DNA of 18,800 nucleotides from an uncultured bacterium (GTDB taxonomy: Bacteria; Patescibacteriota; Patescibacteriia; 2-12-FULL-60-25). The notes below the pieces were generated by a model. It saw only the letters and a list, made by a program, of their open reading frames with translations, ran no database searches and was not told where the DNA came from. This document shows, piece by piece, positions 6,084-12,524 of this stretch. Every line of letters starts with the position of its first letter. Positions within the stretch are counted from its first letter, which is position 1. Both the position numbers and the translations under genes were made by a program. The DNA lies in assembly GCA_937949995.1 (NCBI GenBank), contig CALFEO010000039.1, forward strand, positions 1 through 18,800. Direction: 5' to 3'.

Positions 6084-7778
6084 ATGCAAGAAAATAGAGT
6101 CAATCACGATCCCGAAATTAAAGCCGTTTATGACAGACGCAGGTTTGATGAGAAAGAATCGGATTTAAGAGTTGTACCGCGGTTTATTGAGGAGCGGGAT
6201 GATTGTAAAATTTATCAAGGTTTGGGAGCTGAGGAATATGCGATGTATGTGGAAAAGATACATTCGATCGAAGCCAAGGAAGCGTTTGAAATGGTTTTGG
6301 AAGTGGCGCGGGCGATTAAAGAGGCTGGAGGTAAGGCTTTGATTGTGGGTGGAGCTGTTAGGGATGAAGTTTTGGGAATAGCGGCCAAGGATTTTGATAT
6401 TGAGGTTTACGGACTTGATGCCGAAGAAGTTGAAAAGATAGCTGGCGAGTTTGGATCCGTAAAAGATGTGGGGAAGGCTTTTGGAATTTTGAAATTGCAG
6501 CATAAAGGGGGAGTGGAATTGGATATTTCATTACCGCGAACAGACTCGAAAATCGGTGAAGGTCACAGGGGTTTTGAGGTTAAGGTTGATCCGCGCATGA
6601 GTATAGCCGAGGCTGCAAAGCGCAGGGATTTTACTTTTAACGCTTTGTCGAAGGATCCTTTGACCGGAGAGATTTTTGATCCTTTTGGAGGAGTTGATGA
6701 TTTGAGGGAGCATATTCTAAGCGTTACGGATGAAGAAAGGTTTAGGGATGATCCGCTTCGCTTGCTTCGAGGCGCGCAATTTACCGGTAGATTTGGAGTG
6801 CAGGCTGATCTGAAAACTTTGGAAATATTTAAAAGCATGGTGCCGGAGCTGGCGGAAATATCCAAAGAGCGAGTGCGTGAAGAGTGGGAGAAGCTGCTGT
6901 TAAGATCTAAAAAGCCGTCAAAGGGTTTGAATTTGTTGCGAGAGATTGGCGTTGTGGAGCAATATTATCCGGAATTACATGCCATGGTTGGGTGCGAACA
7001 AGAGTTTGAATGGCATCCGGAGGGAGATGTTTGGGTGCATACTTTAATGGTGGTTGATAAAGCTAAAGAATTGACCAAGAGTTATAATTTGAGCAACGAA
7101 AAAGCAAGAATAGTTATGTTGGCGGCATTGTGCCATGATTTGGGAAAACCGGCTACAACGGAATTCATTGATGGAAGAATCAGGTCTCGCGGACATGAGC
7201 AGGCCGGGATGGAGCCGACGGATAAGTTTTTGAATACCATTGGAGCGAGAAAAGATGATATTGAGAAAGTTAAGAAAATTGTCGGTGAGCATCTGTGGCC
7301 GATAGTCAGTTATGGCCGCGGGAGCGTTTCTCAAGGAGCTTTCCGAAGATTGGCCAAACGTTTGCATCCGGCCACCATAGAAGAGTTGAGTTATGTTTCG
7401 GAAGCTGATAGTTTTGGCACAGGGCCGTTTTTGGATGTTAATAATAAAGAACAATTTTTATTATCCGGTTTGGAGAACGGAGGAGTGAAGGCTGCGATTT
7501 GGGTTAGAAAACAAGCCGAAGAAATCGGAGTATATAAAGAGCCTCCCAAGCCGTTTGTAACCGGCAAGGAGTTGATATCATTGGGTTTTAAGCCCGGGAG
7601 CCGCGAGGGAGAAAGGTTTAATGATGTGATTCGTTTGGCGGATGAATGCAGGGATTTGGCGGGTATGAAGAAAAAAGAGCTTTTGGATATATTAAAGGAT
7701 AGCGGAGGATCGATTGCGATTGCTTCGCAAACTTTAGAGCATTTTTTGGAGAAAAACGTGAATCCGTTCATTGAATAA
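6084..7778 (+). CDS. cca: CCA tRNA nucleotidyltransferase with HD domain
   Basis: This enzyme adds or repairs the 3'-CCA end of tRNAs. The class II poly(A) polymerase/CCA head domain is clear: 'LIVGGAVRDEVLG' (86-98), the catalytic 'KDFDIE' (D103, D105), 'RRDFTFNAL' (180-188) and 'DPLRLLRGAQF' (223-233). An HD phosphohydrolase domain follows, with H319, H351-D352 in 'CHDLGKP', H371 and H403. The C-terminal 'VTGKELISLGFKPG' also fits the family. At 564 residues it is longer than usual (about 400-500), mainly because of a charged N-terminal extension of about 60-80 residues with no recognised domain. The HD domain may carry phosphatase/2',3'-cyclic phosphodiesterase activity, as known for some family members. 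It stands alone between two terminators. Confidence 0.92.
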   Translation: MQENRVNHDPEIKAVYDRRRFDEKESDLRVVPRFIEERDDCKIYQGLGAEEYAMYVEKIHSIEAKEAFEMVLEVARAIKEAGGKALIVGGAVRDEVLGIAAKDFDIEVYGLDAEEVEKIAGEFGSVKDVGKAFGILKLQHKGGVELDISLPRTDSKIGEGHRGFEVKVDPRMSIAEAAKRRDFTFNALSKDPLTGEIFDPFGGVDDLREHILSVTDEERFRDDPLRLLRGAQFTGRFGVQADLKTLEIFKSMVPELAEISKERVREEWEKLLLRSKKPSKGLNLLREIGVVEQYYPELHAMVGCEQEFEWHPEGDVWVHTLMVVDKAKELTKSYNLSNEKARIVMLAALCHDLGKPATTEFIDGRIRSRGHEQAGMEPTDKFLNTIGARKDDIEKVKKIVGEHLWPIVSYGRGSVSQGAFRRLAKRLHPATIEELSYVSEADSFGTGPFLDVNNKEQFLLSGLENGGVKAAIWVRKQAEEIGVYKEPPKPFVTGKELISLGFKPGSREGERFNDVIRLADECRDLAGMKKKELLDILKDSGGSIAIASQTLEHFLEKNVNPFIE

Positions 7779-7808
7779 AAGCTGGTAAATATGTATTTGT
7801 AATATATC

Positions 7809-7837
7809 AAAAAAACTCGTCATTTGATGAGTTTTTT
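7809..7837. terminator. Bidirectional intrinsic terminator
   Basis: ACTCGTC pairs with GATGAGT (one G-U pair) around ATTT, and the stem extends through an A-run (7809-7815) and a T-run (7832-7837). It sits between the convergent CCA-transferase gene (plus) and the ParB/Srx-like gene (minus) and should stop transcripts from both sides. Confidence 0.9.
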
Positions 7838-7879
7838 GACAGCAAAGTTCGTAATAGAAATTATAATTCCGATTTCAGT

Positions 7880-8278
7880 TTAACTTTGATATTCTTTCAT
7901 GGTAAGAAATTCCGATGGAATGATTTTTGCAGGTATTGTTTTTCGGTTTTGCAGATAAGCTTTTACCAGACGATGAACTCCGTCGAGTGCAACCAGCCGT
8001 GATTTATATTCGGTTAAAATAATGGGGTAGTTCAGATCGGCTTTGTCCATTCGTTGTTGGTGGATTGTGGAGCCCGGTTTATTGTTGATAACATCCCATG
8101 GGGTAAGGTTCCAATCATCCGTTCCATCTTTTGCCCAAACCGGCATATCGAAATGCCATAGCAAGTTTTCCAAAGGAACTTCAACAACCGGCAGGGGAAG
8201 TTCGCGTAATTTGATTGTATCGACAAACATGCTTAATCCAACGTCGGTAATGTTTTTTGGCGGTTGATGGTTTTCCAT
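7880..8278 (-). CDS. Small ParB/Srx-like domain protein (hypothetical)
   Basis: The 132-residue protein is most like small proteins of the ParB/sulfiredoxin-type fold. The segment 'YPIILTEYKSRLVALDGVHRLVKAYLQ' (84-110) has the 'DGxHRLxKA' pattern (D99, G100, H102, R103) that binds nucleotide or phosphate in that superfamily, followed by 'IPAKII'. The N-terminal half (Trp-rich, 'DMPVWAKDGTDDWNLTPWDV') is not recognised. There is no helix-turn-helix, so it is not a normal chromosome-partition ParB. The ATG at 8278 lies 8 nt after a TATAAT box and has no Shine-Dalgarno, so the mRNA is probably leaderless. It is downstream of tRNA-Trp on the same strand and ends before the bidirectional terminator. 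Confidence 0.65.
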   Translation of the reverse strand: MENHQPPKNITDVGLSMFVDTIKLRELPLPVVEVPLENLLWHFDMPVWAKDGTDDWNLTPWDVINNKPGSTIHQQRMDKADLNYPIILTEYKSRLVALDGVHRLVKAYLQNRKTIPAKIIPSEFLTMKEYQS

Positions 8279-8286
8279 AATTGGAG

Positions 8287-8292
8287 ATTATA
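8287..8292 (-). promoter_or_regulatory. -10 box of the 7880-8278 gene (leaderless)
   Basis: On the minus strand TATAAT (8292-8287) is followed by CTCCAATT and the ATG. The same layout, TACAAT then CTCCCAAT then ATG, occurs before the 14401-15507 gene. No convincing -35 is seen at 17 nt. Confidence 0.6.
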
Positions 8293-8370
8293 TCTTAAGT
8301 GAAGGCAAGTTTCCATCCTTTAACAAAATACTTCCAACCAAGGAGGTTTTTTTGTTGTTTCGCGTTAATT

Positions 8371-8436
8371 AAAAAGCCGCTCGCAAGTCACATGGCCCGC
8401 TACTCAGTTGAGTGGCAGGCCACGTTGCTCGCGAGC
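8371..8436 (-). terminator. Long hairpin terminator downstream of tRNA-Trp
   Basis: On the minus strand GCTCGC (8436-8431) pairs with GCGAGC (8384-8379). The stem continues inward with a few mismatches to an AACT loop, including GGCC/GGCC and ACTC/GAGT blocks, for about 22-24 paired bases, and is followed by GGC and TTTTT. It starts 4 nt after the encoded CCA of tRNA-Trp. The stem is much longer than the other terminators here, so it may also be a repeat element. Confidence 0.65.
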
Positions 8437-8440
8437 GACG

Positions 8441-8514
8441 TGGCAGGGACGGCAGGAATCGAACCCGCGCTAGAGGTTTTGGAGACCCCTGTACTACCAT
8501 TATACGACGTCCCT
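8441..8514 (-). tRNA. tRNA-Trp (anticodon CCA)
   Basis: Read on the minus strand, the acceptor arms AGGGACG and CGTCCCT pair fully, followed by G73 and an encoded CCA. The D arm (GTA/TAC around TAATGGTAG), the anticodon arm (GGGGT/ACCTC with loop CTCCAAA) and the T arm (GCGGG/CCTGC with TTCGAAT) are all complete. The anticodon is CCA, reading UGG, and G73 is the bacterial Trp discriminator. The anticodon is not UCA, in keeping with UGA as a stop codon. Confidence 0.95.
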
Positions 8515-8647
8515 ATTGGGTTTTGATAAATTGAAACCGGAATCGATGGGTATTCAATTATTGCGGTATATTAGCAATGAATGCGGAAAACCGCAAGACT
8601 TGTTTTTTGGTATATTTAAGATTTGATTGCATGATTTAAGCTTAGGC

Positions 8648-8676
8648 TATAATAAAACAGTTATTTACTGTATAAT
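8648..8676 (+). promoter_or_regulatory. Candidate promoter region of the TspO-like gene with small palindrome
   Basis: Two TATAAT boxes (8648-8653 and 8671-8676) flank the inverted repeat ACAGT-TATTT-ACTGT (8657-8671). The second box would give a leader of about 21 nt with no Shine-Dalgarno. No good -35 is seen for either. The palindrome abuts the second -10 and could be an operator. The rest of 8515-8703 shows only a short GCGG/CCGC hairpin at 8582-8595. Confidence 0.4.
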
Positions 8677-8703
8677 TTAGCAATAATCAATAATATCTTT
8701 TAT

Positions 8704-9489
8704 ATGAAAAATATTACCAATCTTTATTTAAAGATAGGTGCTGTTATCGGATATGCAGCCATGGTATTTGTCAATTATTTGGCTAATGCTTTACCTATTG
8801 GGGGAGTAACCACCGGAGAGGCTTCAGATGCTTATGCGAATCTGTTTACGCCGGCAGGGCTGACTTTTTCGATTTGGGGTTTGATTTATTTGTTGTTGGG
8901 CGCTTATGTCGTATATCAGTTTGTTTATCCCAAGAAGAAAGATGATTCAAAAAAGGAAAAATTGATTGTTAATTTGAATAAATATTTTATTCTATCGTCA
9001 ATCGCCAATATTGCGTGGATTTTTGCTTGGCATAACGGAATCATCTGGTTATCTGTCATCATCATGTTGGCGCTTTTGACTTGTTTGATTAAGCTGGCGG
9101 AGATTCTCAAGAAAGAGACTTTTGTTTTGACGGATTATACTTTGATTAAATTGCCGTTTAGTATTTATTTTGGATGGATTACCGTAGCGACTATAGCAAA
9201 CATAACTGTGTTCTTAGTCAGTTTGAATTGGAACGGGTTTGGATTGAGTGATGTTGTTTGGATGATTTTGATTGTGTTTGTGGGGGCGGGGATTGGAATT
9301 TGGCGGATGTTGATAGATAGAAATGTCGCATACGGCTTGGTACTTGTTTGGGCGTATTCGGGGATATTGAATAAACATCTTTCTGCAAGCGGTTTTGCAG
9401 GGGAGTATCCCAATATCATTATTTCGGTGATAGCTTGTATTGGGTTGTTTGTTTTGGGGATTGTGTATTTGTTGCTGAAAAAAAGGTAA
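8704..9489 (+). CDS. TspO/MBR-family (tryptophan-rich sensory protein-like) membrane protein
   Basis: This is a 261-residue integral membrane protein with seven or eight hydrophobic helices. It resembles the longer TspO/MBR relatives: 'LFTPAGLTFSIWGLIYLLLGAYVVYQ' (47-72) corresponds to the conserved 'P..FTP.W..I..LMG' region, and 'LPFSIYFGWITVATIANITVF' (149-169) to the helix-4 region with W158. A Trp/Tyr-rich pattern runs through the helices. TspO proteins bind tetrapyrroles or other hydrophobic ligands; a ligand here is unknown. The start has no Shine-Dalgarno. The BRO-like gene begins 9 nt after its stop, so the two may be co-transcribed, although their compositions differ. The family assignment rests on memory of the motif pattern. 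Confidence 0.7.
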   Translation: MKNITNLYLKIGAVIGYAAMVFVNYLANALPIGGVTTGEASDAYANLFTPAGLTFSIWGLIYLLLGAYVVYQFVYPKKKDDSKKEKLIVNLNKYFILSSIANIAWIFAWHNGIIWLSVIIMLALLTCLIKLAEILKKETFVLTDYTLIKLPFSIYFGWITVATIANITVFLVSLNWNGFGLSDVVWMILIVFVGAGIGIWRMLIDRNVAYGLVLVWAYSGILNKHLSASGFAGEYPNIIISVIACIGLFVLGIVYLLLKKR

Positions 9490-9498
9490 AATAAGTAT

Positions 9499-10323
9499 AT
9501 GCAGACCACTCAAATTGCCTTGTTTAAGGGTAAGCAAATACGTAAAACACTTCATAATGGTGAATGGTGGTTTGTGGTTGAGGATGTTGTATTGGCTCTG
9601 ATTAACTCAAACGATCCAAAACAATACATACAGCGCATGAAACAACGTGATTTGGAGTTAGCTAAAGGGTGGGTACATTTTGTACATACCCTTGAAGTCC
9701 CAACGGAAGGCGGCAAACAAAGTATGAATTGTGCCAATACCGAGGGTATTTTTCGCATTATCCAATCCATCCCATCGCCAAAAGCCGAACCCTTTAAACG
9801 CTGGCTTGCAAAAGTGGGTTATGAGCGTATTCAAGAGATTGAAAATCCGGAGCTAGCGACTAAGCGAACACGAATGCTCTACCAATTAAAAGGTTATAGC
9901 GAGAATTGGATAGAGAAGCGGATGCGCGGTATTGCGATACGCGAGGAATTAACCGATGAGTGGAAAAAACGCGATGCCAAAGAGGATAAAGACTATGAAA
10001 TACTCACGGCTGAAATTTCGAAAGCAACCTTTGGTGTAACTCCGAGTGAGTATAAGAAGCTGAAAGGTTTGAAAAGAGAAAATTTGCGAGATCATATGGA
10101 TGATTTTGAACTTATCTTTACGATGCTTGGTGAGCGATCTACTACTGAACTGCATGTTACTAAAAACTCAAAGGGCTTAAAGGCACTTAGGAGTGATGCA
10201 AAGACGGGTGGGAATGTAGCCGCAGTAGCAAGAAAAGAACTGGAAAAACAACTTGGGCGGACGGTTGTGTCAAAGAAAAACTATTTGAAGAAACCGCAAA
10301 ATAAAAAGTTGCTGGATAAATAA
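9499..10323 (+). CDS. BRO-N domain protein (phage antirepressor type)
   Basis: The 274-residue protein opens with a BRO-N domain (about 1-115): 'FKGKQIRKTLHNGEWWFVVEDVVLAL' (9-34), 'DPKQYIQRMKQRD' and 'CANTEGIFRIIQSIPSPKAEPFKRWLAKVGYERI'. These are hallmark elements of the BRO/antirepressor family of phages, large DNA viruses and bacterial chromosomes. The C-terminal half is charged and helical ('GYSENWIEKRMRGIAIREELTDEW') and ends in a Lys-rich tail. It probably binds DNA. No other phage genes surround it, and its base use is less G-skewed than the neighbouring genes, so it may be a transferred gene now resident in the chromosome. A weak AAAGG lies 12 nt before the ATG. The ArsR operator hairpin with a T-run follows and could terminate it. 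Confidence 0.85.
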   Translation: MQTTQIALFKGKQIRKTLHNGEWWFVVEDVVLALINSNDPKQYIQRMKQRDLELAKGWVHFVHTLEVPTEGGKQSMNCANTEGIFRIIQSIPSPKAEPFKRWLAKVGYERIQEIENPELATKRTRMLYQLKGYSENWIEKRMRGIAIREELTDEWKKRDAKEDKDYEILTAEISKATFGVTPSEYKKLKGLKRENLRDHMDDFELIFTMLGERSTTELHVTKNSKGLKALRSDAKTGGNVAAVARKELEKQLGRTVVSKKNYLKKPQNKKLLDK

Positions 10324-10346
10324 AAAAAATGATTTAACGTTTATAG

Positions 10347-10375
10347 TTGACTATATCAATATATCTTGATATAGT
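10347..10375 (+). promoter_or_regulatory. arsR operon promoter
   Basis: TTGACT (10347-10352) and TATAGT (10370-10375) are separated by exactly 17 nt and each match the sigma-70 consensus in five of six positions. Transcription should start near 10382, about 5 nt before the arsR ATG, so the mRNA is near-leaderless. The operator palindrome covers the spacer and the -10. Confidence 0.85.
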
Positions 10376-10376
10376 C
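10349..10376. promoter_or_regulatory. ArsR operator palindrome
   Basis: The arms GACTATATCAA (10349-10359) and TTGATATAGTC (10366-10376) are perfect complements, 11 bp each, separated by 6 nt. The core ATCAA-N6-TTGAT is the spacing usual for ArsR/SmtB-type winged-helix dimers. It overlaps the end of the -35, the whole spacer and the -10, so bound repressor would block RNA polymerase. Confidence 0.8.
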
Positions 10377-10382
10377 TTTTTT
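10349..10382 (+). terminator. Possible terminator of the BRO gene (same palindrome plus T-run)
   Basis: The operator palindrome has an 11-bp perfect stem in RNA and is followed directly by six T (10377-10382), so it can act as an intrinsic terminator for transcripts arriving from the BRO gene. The stem is AT-rich, which weakens it. Confidence 0.6.
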
Positions 10383-10387
10383 GTTAT

Positions 10388-10705
10388 ATGCAGCCAAAAT
10401 GTTGTAAGGGGTCAAAATCGACCAAAGATTTGCGGATTACCGTGGATTTTTTGAAAGTCATCAGCGAGGAGAGCCGGTTGAAGATTTTGTGTATGTTAAG
10501 GGATGGGGAGAAATGTGTCTGTGAGATTTGGCAATTTTTGGATTTACCGCAGAATTTGATATCTCATCATTTGAAGGTGCTAAAAGATTTTGGGTTGATA
10601 GAATCTCGGAAAGATGGGTTAAAGGTTTATTATTCAATTAATCAAAAAACAATTATTAAATATAATTCGTTATTAAATCATTATTTGCAATCTTATGAAC
10701 AATAA
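10388..10705 (+). CDS. arsR: ArsR-family metalloregulator
   Basis: The 105-residue protein is a winged-helix repressor of the ArsR/SmtB family. The helix-turn-helix region 'VCEIWQFLDLPQNLISHHLKVLKDFGLI' (44-71) is typical, and 'EKCVCEI' (C43, C45) is the alpha-3 CxC site by which ArsR proteins sense arsenite and antimonite. A further Cys pair (C5, C6) lies near the N-terminus and C35 in helix 2. The wing is 'SRKDGLKVYYSI'. The ATG at 10388 is the first start after a near-perfect promoter and has no Shine-Dalgarno. The gene should repress itself and the two downstream genes through the 10349-10376 palindrome. It overlaps the thioredoxin gene by 11 nt. Confidence 0.92.
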   Translation: MQPKCCKGSKSTKDLRITVDFLKVISEESRLKILCMLRDGEKCVCEIWQFLDLPQNLISHHLKVLKDFGLIESRKDGLKVYYSINQKTIIKYNSLLNHYLQSYEQ

Positions 10706-11012
10706 AATCGAAAGTGTTCAAGTTTTGGGTTCGGGGTGTCCTACTTGTAAAAAATTGTTTGAGTTAACCGAGCAAGCGGTTAAGGAAGTCGGTTTGGAGG
10801 TTAAAGTGGAATATATTACGGATATTCAAAAAATGATAGAAATGGGCGTGATGCAGAGCCCGGTTTTGGCTATTAATGGCAAGCCTGTAATGACGGGTGC
10901 GATTGGTGACGTGGAGAATATTAAAGATTTATTGCTTAAGGAGTGTGGCAATGAAGGGAGCGAGTCTTCAGGATGTTGCGGGGGCGGATGTGGTTGTAAA
11001 GGAAATTGCTAA
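10695..11012 (+). CDS. Small thioredoxin-fold protein with Cys-rich tail
   Basis: The 105-residue protein belongs to the small thioredoxin-fold group often annotated as redox-active disulfide protein 2. It has 'VQVLGSGCPTCKKL' (8-21) with the redox pair C15-C18, and 'MQSPVLAINGKPVMTG' (53-68) with the expected cis-proline region. Members of this group are commonly found beside ArsP/DUF318 permeases. Unusually, it ends in a Gly/Cys tail carrying C94, C95, C99, C101 and C105, which could hold or hand over a thiophilic metal or As(III). The start overlaps arsR by 11 nt, so the two are translationally linked. It is cytoplasmic; no signal peptide is present. Confidence 0.9.
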   Translation: MNNKIESVQVLGSGCPTCKKLFELTEQAVKEVGLEVKVEYITDIQKMIEMGVMQSPVLAINGKPVMTGAIGDVENIKDLLLKECGNEGSESSGCCGGGCGCKGNC

Positions 11013-11023
11013 GTAGATCGGTT

Positions 11024-11998
11024 ATGGATGTTTTTTATCCGATTGAATATTTTGCGGAATGGTTAGCATATTTCGTGATTAAGCTTAATCCGGAGTCGCA
11101 TTTGGGAGATGCAGTGAATTTTTTCATTTATGATTCCATAAAGATATTGCTTTTGCTTTTGGTGATTAATTACTTTATGGCAATTGTACGTCACTATTTA
11201 CCGGTCGAGAAATTGAAGGATTTTTTGGCATCGCGCAAATGGTATGGGTTGGATTATCTGTTGGCCGCGCTTTTTGGCACGATAACTCCATTTTGCTCTT
11301 GTTCTTCGATTCCGTTGTTTGTCGGTTTTTTGGAGGCGGGTATTCCTTTGGGTGTAACGCTTTCATTTTTAATCGTTTCGCCGTTGGTTAATCAAGTTGC
11401 TGTCGTATTGTTTGTTGGTTTATTTGGCTGGAAGATCGCCATTCTTTATGTTATCGCCGCTATACTCTTGGGTGTTGTGGGCGGATATATATTGAATCTG
11501 TTAAAACTCGAAAAGTACGTGGCGGATTATGTATGGAAGATTAAAAGTCAAAAAATGGAAACAAAGAACAGTAAACAGACTTATGGTGTTTTGCTAAAAA
11601 AGTTTTGGGGCGAGGGTTGGGATCTAACCAAGAAAATAATTCCTTATGTTTTGATTGGTATCGCGGTTGGTGCCGGGATACATGGTTTTGTACCGGCCGG
11701 GTATTTTGAGGCGCATATTACGGCGGATAATCTTTTAGCTGTACCGATTGCGGTTTTAGTGGCTGTGCCAATGTATGCCAATGCGGTTGGGGTTATTCCG
11801 ATTATGCAGTCACTTGTGGAAAAGGGGATTCCACTTGGAACGGCTATGGCTTTTATGATGGCTGTGGTGGGGCTCTCTTTACCGGAAGCTTTGATTCTTA
11901 AGCGAGTGATGAAATTGCGACTGCTTGTCTATTTTTTTGGAGTTACGACTATCAATATCATTATCATTGGTTATCTATTTAACATATTTTTTGGATAA
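11024..11998 (+). CDS. ArsP/DUF318-family permease
   Basis: This is a 324-residue polytopic membrane protein with about eight to ten helices. The motif 'FGTITPFCSCSSIPLFVGF' near residues 85-103 is the hallmark of the ArsP/DUF318 predicted permease family; the paired Cys are thought to bind the substrate. A later 'AVPMYANAVGVIPI' and 'LSLPEALIL' also match. ArsP members export trivalent organoarsenicals, and others are only predicted metal permeases, so substrate is inferred from the arsR neighbour. A cytoplasmic loop with Lys-rich sequence (about residues 168-190) separates the two halves. A TTG at 11006 overlaps the previous gene by 7 nt and is an alternative start; I prefer the ATG at 11024. 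It is the third gene of the arsR operon. Confidence 0.85.
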   Translation: MDVFYPIEYFAEWLAYFVIKLNPESHLGDAVNFFIYDSIKILLLLLVINYFMAIVRHYLPVEKLKDFLASRKWYGLDYLLAALFGTITPFCSCSSIPLFVGFLEAGIPLGVTLSFLIVSPLVNQVAVVLFVGLFGWKIAILYVIAAILLGVVGGYILNLLKLEKYVADYVWKIKSQKMETKNSKQTYGVLLKKFWGEGWDLTKKIIPYVLIGIAVGAGIHGFVPAGYFEAHITADNLLAVPIAVLVAVPMYANAVGVIPIMQSLVEKGIPLGTAMAFMMAVVGLSLPEALILKRVMKLRLLVYFFGVTTINIIIIGYLFNIFFG

Positions 11999-12052
11999 AT
12001 AGGATGTTGGCGGTAGCCTAATGTTATATTTTAGACTACAATTATTATCAAT

Positions 12053-12490
12053 ATGCCGGATACTCAAATGTTTAAAATCGCGGTAAGCGCATTTATCGTT
12101 AACCAAAATAAGATTTTATTGCTTAAAAGAAGCGATAACGAGTCTTTTTTGCCGGGAAGATGGGAGGTGCCCGGAGGTGGTGTTGATGTTGGCGAGAGTT
12201 TGGAGCAAGGAGTTATGCGCGAAGTCAATGAAGAAGCGGGGATCGAAGTAACGGTCAAAGATCTTTTTGGATATTTTGAATTTGTGGATGGCAAAGGTGT
12301 ACAAACGGTGAACCTGAATTTTTTGTGTACAATGGATGCCAAACATGGTGACGTTGATGTTGCATTGGGAGAGATGCAAGAAGCTCGATGGGTGGCGTTG
12401 GAGGATTTTGATGAGGTGGATTTTACTTCACATACTATGGCTGATGCGTGCAGGAAGGCTTTGGAGATTGTTTGCATTAATAATGCATGA
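12053..12490 (+). CDS. Nudix hydrolase
   Basis: The 145-residue protein carries a complete Nudix box: G42-x5-E48-x7-R56-E57-V-N-E60-E61-x-G63, in 'GGGVDVGESLEQGVMREVNEEAGI'-type sequence (41-64). 'FLPGRWEVPGG' before it and 'YFEFVDGKGVQTVNLNFLC' after it fit the usual alpha/beta/alpha fold. These enzymes split nucleoside diphosphates linked to another moiety; the substrate here (modified NTP, sugar-nucleotide or other) cannot be told. No Shine-Dalgarno precedes the ATG. A TATATT at 12025-12030 could be its -10. It is followed after 34 nt by the membrane-anchored nuclease gene, which has its own -10 box. Confidence 0.92.
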   Translation: MPDTQMFKIAVSAFIVNQNKILLLKRSDNESFLPGRWEVPGGGVDVGESLEQGVMREVNEEAGIEVTVKDLFGYFEFVDGKGVQTVNLNFLCTMDAKHGDVDVALGEMQEARWVALEDFDEVDFTSHTMADACRKALEIVCINNA

Positions 12491-12502
12491 TGAATAATGC
12501 AA
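12473..12502. repeat. TGCATTA-A-TAATGCA palindrome plus third half site
   Basis: A perfect 7-1-7 palindrome (12473-12487) encodes the last residues of the Nudix protein, and another TAATGCAA (12495-12502) follows 7 nt later, just before the -10 of the nuclease gene. A related run of ATGCA/GTGCA words occurs at 1411-1440. It may be a repeat remnant or an operator. Confidence 0.55.
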
Positions 12503-12510
12503 GTTAAGAA

Positions 12511-12516
12511 TATAAT
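12511..12516 (+). promoter_or_regulatory. -10 box of the Mrr-like gene (leaderless)
   Basis: TATAAT lies 8 nt before the ATG at 12525. No Shine-Dalgarno is present and the -35 region (about 12488-12493, TGATGA) is weak. The mRNA is probably leaderless. Confidence 0.6.
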
Positions 12517-12524
12517 TGTTTTAT

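Noticed and set aside
8340..8347. AAGGAGGT, a perfect Shine-Dalgarno sequence on the plus strand
   Set aside because: No start codon or coding frame follows at useful distance; only a T-run does.
9499..10323. Prophage
   Set aside because: Only one phage-type gene is present; no integrase, terminase, capsid or attachment repeats are seen around it.
12516..12524. TTG start for the Mrr-like protein
   Set aside because: The codon overlaps the TATAAT box, so it would not be transcribed; the ATG at 12525 fits.
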